From positions 2,914,001-2,978,000 of the forward strand of contig NZ_CP092074.1 of the NCBI RefSeq assembly GCF_024138715.1: a DNA stretch of 64,000 bases, in the 5' to 3' direction. Source of the stretch: Emticicia sp. 21SJ11W-3 (GTDB taxonomy: Bacteria > Bacteroidota > Bacteroidia > Cytophagales > Spirosomataceae). How positions within the stretch are numbered: position 1 is the stretch's first letter; each line of letters starts with the position of its first letter. A program made the position numbers and the translations under genes. The notes beneath the pieces were generated by a model. It made no database searches. It saw only the letters and a program-made list of their open reading frames with translations, and was not told where the DNA came from. Below, in pieces: positions 28,856-37,797 of the stretch.

Positions 28856-31539
28856 TATATTTTTTCTAAATACGTTAAAAAACTATTCCATGAATTTTCT
28901 GTAACTCTAATTATTCCAAAATTACTCAAATAGGTTTTTGCTGCTTCCCTGGAAAAAGTTTTAATATTATCAATATCTTCATCATTCTCTTCTAAAATTT
29001 GAACAATTTTTTCATGGTTTGGTGAAGTCAATGGAATTTTAACAATATCTTTTTTTATCTTAACTTTATTTAAGATATCATAAACTCTTAGATTAAATAT
29101 TGCGCTATTTATTTCATAGCCTGAAAATTCAAGAATCAAGTTAATAAGGTCAGATTGGTTCTTAAGGTAAACTAATAACAAAGGACAAGCTAAAATCCAT
29201 TTGGAAAAGCTTAGATTCAAGTCACTTTCATTTAACTTTGCTCGTGCTTTTTTTAGATTGTTGGTAAATATTACATCGCTATACCGAGGATTACTCAAAC
29301 TTAATTCATCAGCAAAATCACTTTGCTCTTTGAAATCTTCGACTAAAACTGAATTCATAAAACCAATTATGTGAGAGTGAAAGATTTCACCTAAACTCTT
29401 TATTTCTTTTTCACTTTCAATATTTGTGACGACATAAAAAAATCTTGTAGAAACCCTTCCCAATAACTGTACCGAAATATTAATATAATTTTGTTTGAAA
29501 AGGAAAATCCACTTTTCAACAAGGTATTCTATATTAATGTCAGTTTCTAGTCTTTCTCCTAAATCTTGTTCATAAGCATCCCAAACATCAATTTTCTTAT
29601 TGTTACCTGTTTTAAAGTGCGGCATGATAAATGCTCTCAGTTGAGTTAATCCAGCAAAACTCTTAATAGAATCTCCTGATTGAACCATCCTACAAAGCTC
29701 CCCGATAGCAGCAATAAGTAAATAGGGAGAATAAGTGAGTAATGACGACTGTTTATAAACGTACTGATTTGAACTCAATGGCAAATACACTAGTAATTTT
29801 TCAATGTAGTTAGCTTTATTTTCTGTTAATTCCCAATCGATTCTGCCTTGTGTCTCTTCTTTTTTCTTCTTTGCTTTACCAGCCATTCCGAACAAAGGTA
29901 TTGTTCCTGCCCTTGAAATAGAATCGCTGTTTCCTAAGTTATCCATTTGACCTCTTAAATAGGCAATTATCCTACCCATCGTGGTTTTCAGCGCACTGTC
30001 ATTTAGTATTACGTCTCTTCTACACATCTCCTCAAAAGCTTTTTCCATTTCAGACCGGTCTCCTGCTTTATAACCGATTAGCGGAACTAAATTTCTGATA
30101 TAACCAATCCTAATTATATAATCAAAAATTAGATAAGAATTTGCTTTAATTTCAGTAGCTAAAATGAAATTTAAATTAATTAAACTTGAATTGAGTGAAG
30201 AATCTGTAGTAAATGGCTGAAGTTGATACAATTCTTCAATTTTTTGTTCTTTTAGTAAAAACTGAAGAATTATCCTATTGATGTTATAACTACTTTCCCT
30301 TAAACTAGGTGCATCAATCTCTTTAGCGTATAAATCACTTATAAATACATCTATTAATGAATCTATTTGGTTTTCCAAAGTAGTTTTGACCTCAAAAAAA
30401 ATAGAAAGTACTTGTACTTGTGTTCGAATAGGCAAATCTAAAAAAAAATGTAAATACTGATCTGAATCATTCCTTACTAAGAGACCTATATTGCTAAGAA
30501 TTTTTTTATAAACTTTACGAATATCAACTTCTATCTCATTGTCAGTATTTTTTTTGTAAACATTTATTGTGTGACCTCTTTTTAAAACTTTCCATATCGT
30601 TGGTAAATGAATCCTATATTTTGGTAACATTACTTTCTTTAAATATTGTGCCTCCAATTCTGTAACCATTTCATCAAAACGACTCGGTCTTTTGAGAACA
30701 TCTCCTTCATAATTTAATATATCTTTGCCGAAGTTTTGCCATTTCTTTTGTCTTACAACGGTTGAATACAACTTCATGTCTCCTGATAAAATAGTAATCA
30801 ATCTATCACTGGTAAGATATTTACGAATTGTTTCCAGTACCGGCCAGCCCTTTCTTGAGTCAACATCAATATCATCGAACATCAAAAGGAAAACTTTCTT
30901 GTCTAGAATTTTCAAAGCTTCTATTAATAGATTATGAAAGTTTTCAGATAGTTTGAGTGATGCCCCTACCGACTTCAAACCATTTTCCATTACAAATTCG
31001 GGGTCTTGCCAACTGTTATTTATATGATCTGCCACTCCATCAATGGAGGGTAATCCTGATGCCAGTTTGCTCAAAGCATTTCGCCAATCTTTTCTTTTCC
31101 AGACTATTTGATCCGAAGTTGGTTTACATTCTTCATCGTCTAATTTCTTTTCAACCAATTCCGTAATTCTGGAAATTACATTCAAAAAAACATGCCCTTT
31201 CTCTTCTATCAATGTTGGGTCAATTATTTCTAGAACCTGCACCTGCTGAAAATCGGAACTATTAATATCGCCAAATTTATTTTTTTTCTCTAGTTCCTTT
31301 TGTACGCTCAACAAAAAGGAAGTTTTTCCACTACCTCTTGAGCCCAGAATGGTAATTGTATCATGCAAGTGCAGCTCGGGTTTATTCTTACTACTGATAT
31401 TCTCATTAACATTCTCAATTTTGCTTTTTATAAATCCCAATACATTTTCAAGCTCATCCTGATGTATTAGATTACTATTGGCTTCAAAGGGTTGAGCATG
31501 TGTACTTTTATCAAGAATTATATTAATTTCTTTAGGCAT
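28855..31539 (-). CDS. rdrA: RADAR ATPase RdrA
   Basis: This 894-residue P-loop protein is encoded immediately upstream of the deaminase. Walker A is GSRGSGKT (66-73), Walker B is VFLLMFDD (216-223), and a sensor-1-like segment LITILSGD lies at 247-254. The rest is long, helical and Lys/Asn/Ile-rich, without other named domains. In RADAR, RdrA forms a ring ATPase that senses infection and works with RdrB. Length, gene order and the one-base overlap match that system. The gene is markedly AT-rich, indicating acquisition by transfer. No rdrC or rdrD accessory membrane gene is adjacent. The identification rests mainly on the pairing with rdrB. Confidence 0.85.
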   Translation of the reverse strand: MPKEINIILDKSTHAQPFEANSNLIHQDELENVLGFIKSKIENVNENISSKNKPELHLHDTITILGSRGSGKTSFLLSVQKELEKKNKFGDINSSDFQQVQVLEIIDPTLIEEKGHVFLNVISRITELVEKKLDDEECKPTSDQIVWKRKDWRNALSKLASGLPSIDGVADHINNSWQDPEFVMENGLKSVGASLKLSENFHNLLIEALKILDKKVFLLMFDDIDVDSRKGWPVLETIRKYLTSDRLITILSGDMKLYSTVVRQKKWQNFGKDILNYEGDVLKRPSRFDEMVTELEAQYLKKVMLPKYRIHLPTIWKVLKRGHTINVYKKNTDNEIEVDIRKVYKKILSNIGLLVRNDSDQYLHFFLDLPIRTQVQVLSIFFEVKTTLENQIDSLIDVFISDLYAKEIDAPSLRESSYNINRIILQFLLKEQKIEELYQLQPFTTDSSLNSSLINLNFILATEIKANSYLIFDYIIRIGYIRNLVPLIGYKAGDRSEMEKAFEEMCRRDVILNDSALKTTMGRIIAYLRGQMDNLGNSDSISRAGTIPLFGMAGKAKKKKEETQGRIDWELTENKANYIEKLLVYLPLSSNQYVYKQSSLLTYSPYLLIAAIGELCRMVQSGDSIKSFAGLTQLRAFIMPHFKTGNNKKIDVWDAYEQDLGERLETDINIEYLVEKWIFLFKQNYINISVQLLGRVSTRFFYVVTNIESEKEIKSLGEIFHSHIIGFMNSVLVEDFKEQSDFADELSLSNPRYSDVIFTNNLKKARAKLNESDLNLSFSKWILACPLLLVYLKNQSDLINLILEFSGYEINSAIFNLRVYDILNKVKIKKDIVKIPLTSPNHEKIVQILEENDEDIDNIKTFSREAAKTYLSNFGIIRVTENSWNSFLTYLEKI

Positions 31540-31710
31540 TGAACTATAAGTTTGAAGTTTTGTACGAATGAATAGAATAATATACGTAAATATAGTAATT
31601 TATTATTTAGCGGTATAAGAATCTTTGCAAAGCAAAAGAAAAACGGCTTAAATGTTTCAGGATGATAAAAACCTTGCTTCTTTGTTTAACATCTTTCACT
31701 TGAAAACCAT

Positions 31711-31739
31711 AAAAAAAGCCTTCCCAAACAAGAGAAGGC
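31711..31739 (-). terminator. terminator of the DinB-family gene
   Basis: On the - strand GCCTTC and GAAGGC form a stem followed by seven T. It lies 24 bp after the stop of the gene at 31763-32266 and marks the right-hand edge of the RADAR island. The 170 bp between it and rdrA hold only AT-rich sequence. Confidence 0.75.
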
Positions 31740-31762
31740 CCATCCATCAAATCCATCCACTT

Positions 31763-32266
31763 TTACTTCGGCACCGACTGCTCGTAGGTGGGGCCATATA
31801 AGCCTGGTACTTTGTTGTCGGTGGCGCGTAGATACACAATCATTTCGCCGCGGTGGTGGTAAATGTGGTTAAATACAAAACCACGGGCTATGGCGCCTTT
31901 CGGAAATGGCCCCAGAATGGTATGGTCGCCGTTTTTCATGGTCCACAGGTTTTGCAGGCTCTCTTCAGTGGCCGATTGCAGCGCCACCCGGGCCTTTTCC
32001 ACATTGTTTTCAAACAACATAAGCGTCGCGCCTATATCGGCAGGGTTGCCGCGTTCCAGTCGGTCGGTGGCCATGTCATACACATCGGTGGTAAAAACGC
32101 CGGTATACCAGTAATAAATAGTGGCTATGTGCTGGGCAAGCTCGCCCATTGTCCATGAGGTGGGTGAAGGCCTGTAAGCCAAATCTTTTTCCGGAATGGC
32201 CGTCAGCAGTTTTCTGGTATTTTGAACTTCCTGCTCAAACTCGGCTATTAAAGATTGTAAAAGCAT
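31763..32266 (-). CDS. DinB-family protein
   Basis: This 167-residue four-helix protein is of the DinB/DUF664 type. Metal-binding His positions appear as HIATIYYW (about residue 47) and the C-terminal FNHIYHHRGEMIVYLR (about 131-146). The SPTSWTMGELAQHI motif at the start of helix two is the family hallmark. Relatives include bacillithiol or mycothiol transferases, but many have no known substrate. It is a single gene with a good terminator and was probably adjacent to katG before the RADAR genes were inserted. Confidence 0.85.
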   Translation of the reverse strand: MLLQSLIAEFEQEVQNTRKLLTAIPEKDLAYRPSPTSWTMGELAQHIATIYYWYTGVFTTDVYDMATDRLERGNPADIGATLMLFENNVEKARVALQSATEESLQNLWTMKNGDHTILGPFPKGAIARGFVFNHIYHHRGEMIVYLRATDNKVPGLYGPTYEQSVPK

Positions 32267-32480
32267 ATTTGTGTTCCTTTTTATGAATAATGAGGATAGA
32301 CTATTGTCTTTTTATGACGCTATTTTGAAGACGTATCGGATAGTTGACAAAGTTATTAAAAACTATAAAATTTTAATGGTCAGAAAATAATTTACGGGGT
32401 AAATGCCACCTGCGCTGATTAATCAATTAAAAAAATCCGCTATCGAAAAACCCCTACAAAAAATAAAGCCTGAAAAAACA

Positions 32481-32529
32481 TAAAAATCCCGAAGAGGGGC
32501 GGCACATTAATGCAGCCACACTTCGGGAC
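32481..32529 (-). terminator. terminator of the AraC/SDR transcripts
   Basis: TCCCGAAG (32487-32494) and CTTCGGGA (32521-32528) pair perfectly; on the - strand the stem is followed by TTTTTATG. An inner stem (GGCTGC/GCCGCC type) strengthens it. It lies 40 bp beyond the AraC gene stop. The rest of the 302-bp gap (32267-32568) shows nothing else. Confidence 0.7.
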
Positions 32530-32568
32530 TAAACCTTAATTAAACAATTATAAAGGTACTAACCTACA

Positions 32569-33489
32569 TCAATTAAAAGACCGCTTAAACTCCAAAGGAG
32601 AAATATTCGTCTTCGTTTTGAACAATTTGCTGAATGACTGCGGATGCTCGAAACCCAGTTCATAGGCTATTTCACTGACCGACAAACCGGTGGTAGAAAG
32701 TTTCTCTTTTGCTTTTTCTATCAGTTTCTGATGAATATGTTGCTGGGCATTTTGCCCGGTAAGTGAGCGAAGCAAATCACTCAGATAACTGGGCGACAAA
32801 TTGAGTTTTTCTGAAAGATAATGCACCGTGGGTATGCCCTCATTGGCTGGTTTTTCACCGGCAAAATAGCTGTCGAGTATTTCTTCCAGCTTTTGCAGCA
32901 AATCGTTATTAATGGCCTTGCGTGTAATAAACTGGCGTTTGTAGAACCGGTTAGCGTAATTGAGTAGCAATTCAATCTGGGCTATGACCACATCCTGACT
33001 AAAATCGTCTATGCGGCCTTTCAGTTCTATGTCTATCATATTAAAAACCTGCATAATGGTTGTTTTTTCTTCTTCTGAAAGATGCAGCGTTTCGTTAGTA
33101 GCATAAGAAAAGAAACCGTAATGTCTGATTTTCTTTGCCAGACTATACCCCAGAAAAAAATCGGGGTGAACCAGCAGCGTGTACTCCGAACACGCGTTGG
33201 CTTCGTTATCGTTTACCCCCATTATTTGTCCAGGCGATGCAAACAACAGCCCGCCCTCATCAAAATCATAGTAGCTCTGGCCGTATTTCAGCCTGCCAGT
33301 CAGTTTTGGTTTATAGGCTATTTTGTAAAAACCCAGCACATGCCCATTGCGGAAGTCGCCCATATCGGCAGGCAGATGAGTTCCATGTATCAGGCTGATT
33401 AATGGATGTTGGGGCCTGGGAATACCAAAAATACGGTGTGCCTCTGTCAATGACTCCATTTTCAGCGGGCTGTTATCTTCTTTTTTCAT
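32569..33489 (-). CDS. AraC-family transcriptional regulator (second)
   Basis: This 306-residue regulator has an N-terminal cupin-like sensor (about 1-190) and a C-terminal AraC DNA-binding domain (about 210-306; VHYLSEKLNLSPSYLSDLLR and LSVSEIAYELGFEHPQSFSK). It follows the SDR gene by 49 bp on the same strand and may be co-transcribed with it. The 21-bp-phased repeat upstream of the SDR gene (34462-34493) is its most likely binding site. The arrangement regulator plus oxidoreductase parallels the unrelated pair at 0.3-2.3 kb. The ligand is unknown. Confidence 0.9.
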   Translation of the reverse strand: MKKEDNSPLKMESLTEAHRIFGIPRPQHPLISLIHGTHLPADMGDFRNGHVLGFYKIAYKPKLTGRLKYGQSYYDFDEGGLLFASPGQIMGVNDNEANACSEYTLLVHPDFFLGYSLAKKIRHYGFFSYATNETLHLSEEEKTTIMQVFNMIDIELKGRIDDFSQDVVIAQIELLLNYANRFYKRQFITRKAINNDLLQKLEEILDSYFAGEKPANEGIPTVHYLSEKLNLSPSYLSDLLRSLTGQNAQQHIHQKLIEKAKEKLSTTGLSVSEIAYELGFEHPQSFSKLFKTKTNISPLEFKRSFN

Positions 33490-33538
33490 GTTTTGAAATC
33501 TGTAAAACGATGGTCGACACTTAATTTGGATTGCGCAA

Positions 33539-34396
33539 TCACTTTATGCTACCCTGCGCTGCATTAGATACCTCTGCCCATGCCTCCCAAGTTGCCAGCC
33601 GTTCGTTATAAGCCTGACGAACCCAAGGTAAATTATGACTACCCAGAAAAAACCGTAAAGGTGGGTTTTCGGCATCTACAACCTTAAAAAGCGCCTCCGG
33701 TGTAGCGACAGGGTCTCCTCTTTCCATAGTTTGAAGGCTACCAAAAAACTGATTTTTAAAATCGGCGTAGATGTCTAGTCCCTGCGCAAATTTCAACGAT
33801 TGCTGGCTGCCGAACTCGGTAGCATAAGCGCCCGGCTCAATGATGGTTACCTTTATGCCAAAAGCTTTAACCTCGGCTGCCAGACTCTCATAAATGGCCT
33901 CAAATGCCCATTTAGACGAGCAATAATAGCCAATAACCGGCAATACCACATGCCCCAGGTTGCTTGAAGTACCCAGTATGTGCCCGCCGCCCTGCTGACG
34001 CAACAACGGCAAAGCCGCCTGAATAACAGAAACCGGACCAATAATGTTCGTTTCATACAAAGCGCGGATATCGTCAGCGCTTGATTCCTCGATGGTACCA
34101 ACCAGCGAATACCCCGCATTGTTGAAAACAATATCAAGCCTGCCAAAGTACTCATAGGCCTCATTTACTGCCTGCCGGGCTTGTTCGGCATGGGTTACGT
34201 CCAGCTCCAGCGTGAGTGCGTTTGCACCATATTTTTCTTTCAGGTCGGCAATGCTTTCCAATTTGCGCGCCGTAACTGCTACTTTATCGCCGCGTTGCAG
34301 GGCGGCTTCTGCCCATACGCGACCGAATCCGCGTGATGCGCCTGTAATGAACCATACTTTTTCTGACGTGCCTGAATTTTCCATTGGCTGTTTCAT
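33539..34396 (-). CDS. short-chain dehydrogenase/reductase
   Basis: This 285-residue NAD(P)-dependent oxidoreductase of the classical SDR family has the cofactor motif TGASRGFG near the N-terminus, NNAG in VFNNAGYSLVG, the catalytic Ser in LGTSSNLGHV, and Tyr and Lys in YYCSSKWAFEAIYESL. An Arg after the first Gly motif suggests preference for NADP. It is cytoplasmic and lies upstream of the AraC gene. The substrate cannot be deduced; related proteins are annotated only as oxidoreductases. Confidence 0.9.
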   Translation of the reverse strand: MKQPMENSGTSEKVWFITGASRGFGRVWAEAALQRGDKVAVTARKLESIADLKEKYGANALTLELDVTHAEQARQAVNEAYEYFGRLDIVFNNAGYSLVGTIEESSADDIRALYETNIIGPVSVIQAALPLLRQQGGGHILGTSSNLGHVVLPVIGYYCSSKWAFEAIYESLAAEVKAFGIKVTIIEPGAYATEFGSQQSLKFAQGLDIYADFKNQFFGSLQTMERGDPVATPEALFKVVDAENPPLRFFLGSHNLPWVRQAYNERLATWEAWAEVSNAAQGSIK

Positions 34397-34461
34397 AATG
34401 TGTTACTATTTAAAATGATTAACAGCACAAAGGTCAGCACAGTGGTGTTCTCTGGTGTAGT

Positions 34462-34493
34462 CAAAATGAGGGATTACGTAACCAAAATGCGGG
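34462..34493 (-). promoter_or_regulatory. 21-bp-phased direct repeat upstream of the SDR gene
   Basis: CAAAATGAGGG (34462-34472) and CAAAATGCGGG (34483-34493) repeat with a 21-bp period, 66 bp before the SDR start codon. The position and phasing are like those of the AraC site at 1396-1428, but the sequence differs, as expected for a different regulator. The -7 box is poor (GACCTTTG on the - strand near 34427-34434). Confidence 0.5.
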
Positions 34494-34531
34494 TGGGATG
34501 AGTTTCAAGAATAGCCTCAATTTTTTTGTGA

Positions 34532-34777
34532 AGTATTTTTAACCACAGAGTGTCGCGGAGTGATTGCACGGAGGAACTCGGAGTTTTTTACACAGTGAAA
34601 CTCAGTGCCAAACTCTGAGCAACTCCGTGGTAAAATAATCAGATAATGCGCTTTCAAATTTTTAGAATAGCCAGTATTTTTAACCACGGAGTGTCGCGGA
34701 GTGATTGCACGGAGAAACACAGAGTTTTTTACTCAGTGAAACTCAGTGCCAAACTCTGAGCAACTCTGTGGTAAAAT
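34532..34777. repeat. dispersed CACAGAG-type repeat, two tandem copies
   Basis: Two copies of about 105 bp (34532-34636 and 34673-34777) are offset by exactly 141 bp and differ at only a few positions. Each begins with TTTTTAACCAC(A/G)GAGTGTC and ends with its near-complement CAACTC(C/T)GTGGTAAAAT, so each can fold into a long hairpin. A partial third copy lies at 45007-45051. Together with the tRNA and its terminator they fill most of the gap 34397-35182; the remaining parts (34794-34812 and 34943-35182) show nothing recognisable. Confidence 0.75.
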
Positions 34778-34812
34778 AAAAGGATTGAGAAGAAGAAGTT
34801 TATAAACGAGAA

Positions 34813-34840
34813 AAGCCCCGCATATTAAGCGAGGCTTGGC
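34813..34840 (-). terminator. terminator after the tRNA-Arg gene
   Basis: AAGCCCCGC (34813-34821) and GCGAGGCTT (34829-34837) pair with one mismatch; on the - strand the stem is followed by TTTTC. It lies about 30 bp after the tRNA. Confidence 0.6.
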
Positions 34841-34868
34841 TCATAAATCAATTATTTTTTTTTAGTAG

Positions 34869-34942
34869 TGAACCCGGCAGGATTCGAACCTGCGACCCAC
34901 AGATTAGAAATCTGTTGCTCTATCCAACTGAGCTACGGATCC
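34869..34942 (-). tRNA. tRNA-Arg (anticodon UCU)
   Basis: The 74-nt cloverleaf can be folded by eye. The acceptor stem is GGATCCG/CGGGTTC with two G-U pairs, the D arm contains AGTTGGATA, the anticodon stem is ACAGA/TCTGT with loop TTTCTAA, and the T arm is GCAGG-TTCGAAT-CCTGC. The discriminator is A and the CCA end is not encoded. The anticodon TCT reads AGA/AGG codons. Confidence 0.97.
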
Positions 34943-35182
34943 GAATTGTGGGTGCAAATATAGCAGTTTGAATTTAAAATTCAAAAATGCTTTGAAAAAT
35001 TGTAAGATAAACTCATTGTTTTTATCCACCGCCGCTTGTCGGTTCTCCTTTCTGTGGTATATCTTGCAGGTAATTTCATCAAAAAATCTTCACTCAATCA
35101 AGTTTCTGTATAAAAATGCCTTTGAAACTTTGATAATTACACAGAACTTTGAAACTTGATTCGCTAACAAAACAAAACCTGA

Positions 35183-36592
35183 ATGCTGTTTAATTCTCTG
35201 CAATTTGTTTTCTTTTTTATTGTTGTTACTCTTGCCTATTTCAGTCTGCCGCATCGGGGCCGTATCTGGCTGCTGTTGCTGGCAAGTTGCTATTTTTATG
35301 CGGTTTTTAAGCCTATTTATATATTAATTCTGTTTGTTACCATAGTGGTTGACTACTTTGCGGGCATTCTTATTGCCGATGCCACCGGTAAAAAACGAAA
35401 ATGGCTGCTCGTTATCAGCCTTATTACCAATATCGGGTTTCTGGCTTATTTTAAGTACTACAATTTTCTGAACACCAATCTGGCCATTATCCTGTCGAAA
35501 TTCGACACCCCCACCCCATTCCCTTTTCTTGATTTCGCACTCCCCATCGGGTTGTCTTTCCATACGTTTCAGGCCATGAGCTACACCATAGAGGTGTATC
35601 GCGGCAATCAGAAAGCCGAAAAAGACTTTGTCATTTACTCACTCTATGTCATGTTTTACCCTCAGCTGGTGGCAGGGCCTATTGAGCGGCCTCAGAATTT
35701 GTTATGGCAGTTTCATAGTTTTTTCAAGTTCAGTTTCCCCAACCTGAAAGAGGGCCTGATGCGCATTGCCTGGGGGATGTTCAAGAAAGTAGTCATTGCC
35801 GACCGGCTGGCTATGGTGGTAGATTATTGTTACGATAACCCGCAAGACCACAACGGACTAACGCTGCTGATTGGTACTATTTTCTTTACTTTTCAGATTT
35901 ACTGCGACTTCTCGGGTTATTCAGACATCGCCATTGGCACAGCCAGGGTAATGGGCTTTAAACTGATGGAGAATTTCGATACCCCCTATTTTTCAACCTC
36001 CATATCCGAATTCTGGCGGCGTTGGCATATATCATTATCTGGCTGGTTCCGCGATTACCTGTATATTCCGCTGGGTGGTAACCGGGTAAGCGAAAAACGT
36101 ATGTATTTTAACCGTTTTTTTGTATTTATGATGAGCGGCCTTTGGCACGGCGCAGCGTGGACGTTTGTTATATGGGGTGCCTTGCATGGCATTTACCTGA
36201 TTTTAGCCCAGATACGCGACAAATATTTTAAACTGAAAACCAGGCCCCTGCCTGCTTTTTTGAGCCAGCCCTTTAACCTGTTGTTTACTTTTGTGCTGGT
36301 TATGCTTACCTGGGTGTTTTTCAGGGCAAAGGGCCTTACCAATGCCAGGATAATTCTGCAAAAGATATTCTCTTTTGGCAGTTATGGTAATACCATTGAT
36401 TCGCCTTTCAATAATACTGAAATGCTATTGTGCTGGCTGTTGATTGCCGGACTGCTGCTGAAAGAAAAGTTTGTGAAGGTGATAGTTGTTACCAACACGG
36501 CCCGATTCTATGTTGTATTTTTGGCGCTACTGTTGGTTTGTTATTTTCTGGGGGTGTTTGACTCCAACCAGTTTATATATTTTCAGTTTTGA
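35183..36592 (+). CDS. MBOAT-family O-acyltransferase (AlgI/DltB-like)
   Basis: This 469-residue multi-pass membrane protein is of the AlgI type. It moves acetyl groups from the cytoplasm for O-acetylation of an extracytoplasmic polysaccharide. Hallmarks are LPIGLSFHTFQAMSYTIEVY, the FYPQLVAGPIERP motif, FWRRWHISLSGWFRDYLYIPLGG and the catalytic His in SGLWHGAAWTFVIWGALHG. Roughly ten or more hydrophobic segments are visible. It is followed 134 bp downstream by an SGNH/AlgJ-like partner, the usual second component. Which glycan is modified is unknown; nearby GDP-mannose epimerase and glycosyltransferase genes suggest an exopolysaccharide or O-antigen-like polymer. Confidence 0.93.
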   Translation: MLFNSLQFVFFFIVVTLAYFSLPHRGRIWLLLLASCYFYAVFKPIYILILFVTIVVDYFAGILIADATGKKRKWLLVISLITNIGFLAYFKYYNFLNTNLAIILSKFDTPTPFPFLDFALPIGLSFHTFQAMSYTIEVYRGNQKAEKDFVIYSLYVMFYPQLVAGPIERPQNLLWQFHSFFKFSFPNLKEGLMRIAWGMFKKVVIADRLAMVVDYCYDNPQDHNGLTLLIGTIFFTFQIYCDFSGYSDIAIGTARVMGFKLMENFDTPYFSTSISEFWRRWHISLSGWFRDYLYIPLGGNRVSEKRMYFNRFFVFMMSGLWHGAAWTFVIWGALHGIYLILAQIRDKYFKLKTRPLPAFLSQPFNLLFTFVLVMLTWVFFRAKGLTNARIILQKIFSFGSYGNTIDSPFNNTEMLLCWLLIAGLLLKEKFVKVIVVTNTARFYVVFLALLLVCYFLGVFDSNQFIYFQF

Positions 36593-36726
36593 GTTAATTA
36601 TGAAACATAGTGTTTTAGAGTACATTGTGGCAAAGAAATACTTTTATAATAGCCACTAAGTACACAATGGATGCACAATGTTACGCTATTTTCAATATCA
36701 AATTTGTGGCAAGAAAATAAAGAGGA

Positions 36727-37713
36727 ATGAATTTAAAAATATTAAAATATACCGCCCTTGTTGTTTTTGCTCTGCTTTGGTTGCCGGGCTTTTCGCCCAA
36801 TGTAGCCAGATGGCTGGCGCAGAAAGGCTTTGTGAAAGACGAATATCGTTACGGCGATTTGTACCGTTTCTCGAATCTGGCGCAATTCAGGGTTCCTAAT
36901 CAGCAGTGCGTGCCAGCACCCGTGAAGGTTACCAGCCCCAACACGGCGCTATACCTGATTGGCGACAGCTTTACCGAACCTGCAAGGATGACAGCCGCCG
37001 ACTTTAAAACCGGTACTTTTCAAAGATTCTTTATTGGGGATACCAGTTTTATTAAATTAGACCGAACAAAGAAGAACATTCTGATAATTGAAACCGTAGA
37101 GCGGCATTTCAGAGAAAGGTTTGCGCAGCCCTATGCAAACCTTGTAACGGGCAAACCCAGTACCCGGCAAGCTGCCAGAAAAATGCTGCTGAATGCCCGC
37201 GACGTGTTCTGGTATAGCACCGAACGACACGAAGCGGTGCTGTTTTCGTCTGATTTTTTTCTGAAAATAAAAGAATGGAAGGCAGGTTTGAACGAAACAT
37301 TTTTTAACCGCTCAGATAGCCACGTGGTGTTGTCGGCAGATAAAAAGCGCATTTTCTTTGAGATGGATGCCCGCCCCGATGGCATTACGTCTTCTTTTGA
37401 TAGGGTTTCTGACAGCGAAATCAGCAGGCTGGTTGAAAACGTAAACCGCACTTATGATTTCTACAAAAAAAACGGCTTTGATGAGGTGTATCTTTCTATT
37501 GCCCCCAATAAGAGTTCGGTACTGGGCAAAGACCTGGGCAACTATAACCGGCTGATAGAACGGGTTCAGCAGCACCCGGGCCTGAAAGCACCTTATTTTG
37601 ATATTTACACGCCGTTCAGCTCGTCAAAAAAAATGCTGTATGATGTGGGCGACACCCACTGGAATTGCGAGGGCAAACAAATATGGCTGGATGCCGTAAA
37701 TGAGAAATTATAA
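36727..37713 (+). CDS. SGNH/AlgJ-like acetyltransferase partner
   Basis: This 328-residue protein has one N-terminal membrane anchor or signal (about 5-22). The SGNH-type block I Ser is at 81 in LIGDSFTEP, and Asp309 and His311 lie in VGDTHWNCEG at the C-terminus, the same Ser...Asp-x-His triad layout as AlgJ/AlgX and DHHW proteins. In such systems the periplasmic SGNH protein transfers the acetyl group supplied by the MBOAT protein to the sugar. Overall similarity to named families was not recognised beyond these motifs, so the exact role is inferred from motif plus position after the MBOAT gene. Confidence 0.75.
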   Translation: MNLKILKYTALVVFALLWLPGFSPNVARWLAQKGFVKDEYRYGDLYRFSNLAQFRVPNQQCVPAPVKVTSPNTALYLIGDSFTEPARMTAADFKTGTFQRFFIGDTSFIKLDRTKKNILIIETVERHFRERFAQPYANLVTGKPSTRQAARKMLLNARDVFWYSTERHEAVLFSSDFFLKIKEWKAGLNETFFNRSDSHVVLSADKKRIFFEMDARPDGITSSFDRVSDSEISRLVENVNRTYDFYKKNGFDEVYLSIAPNKSSVLGKDLGNYNRLIERVQQHPGLKAPYFDIYTPFSSSKKMLYDVGDTHWNCEGKQIWLDAVNEKL

Positions 37714-37797
37714 TGCCTTTTATAAAACAAATAGATTTTTTAGATTTGTATTTTACTGCGACAAAAAATATTATAACAATCTACCAAAACTAAAAAT

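Noticed and set aside
34532-34942. tRNA-Arg with nearby direct repeats as attachment site of an integrated element
   Set aside because: No integrase is present and the repeats do not match the tRNA 3' end; they match a dispersed element also present at 45 kb.
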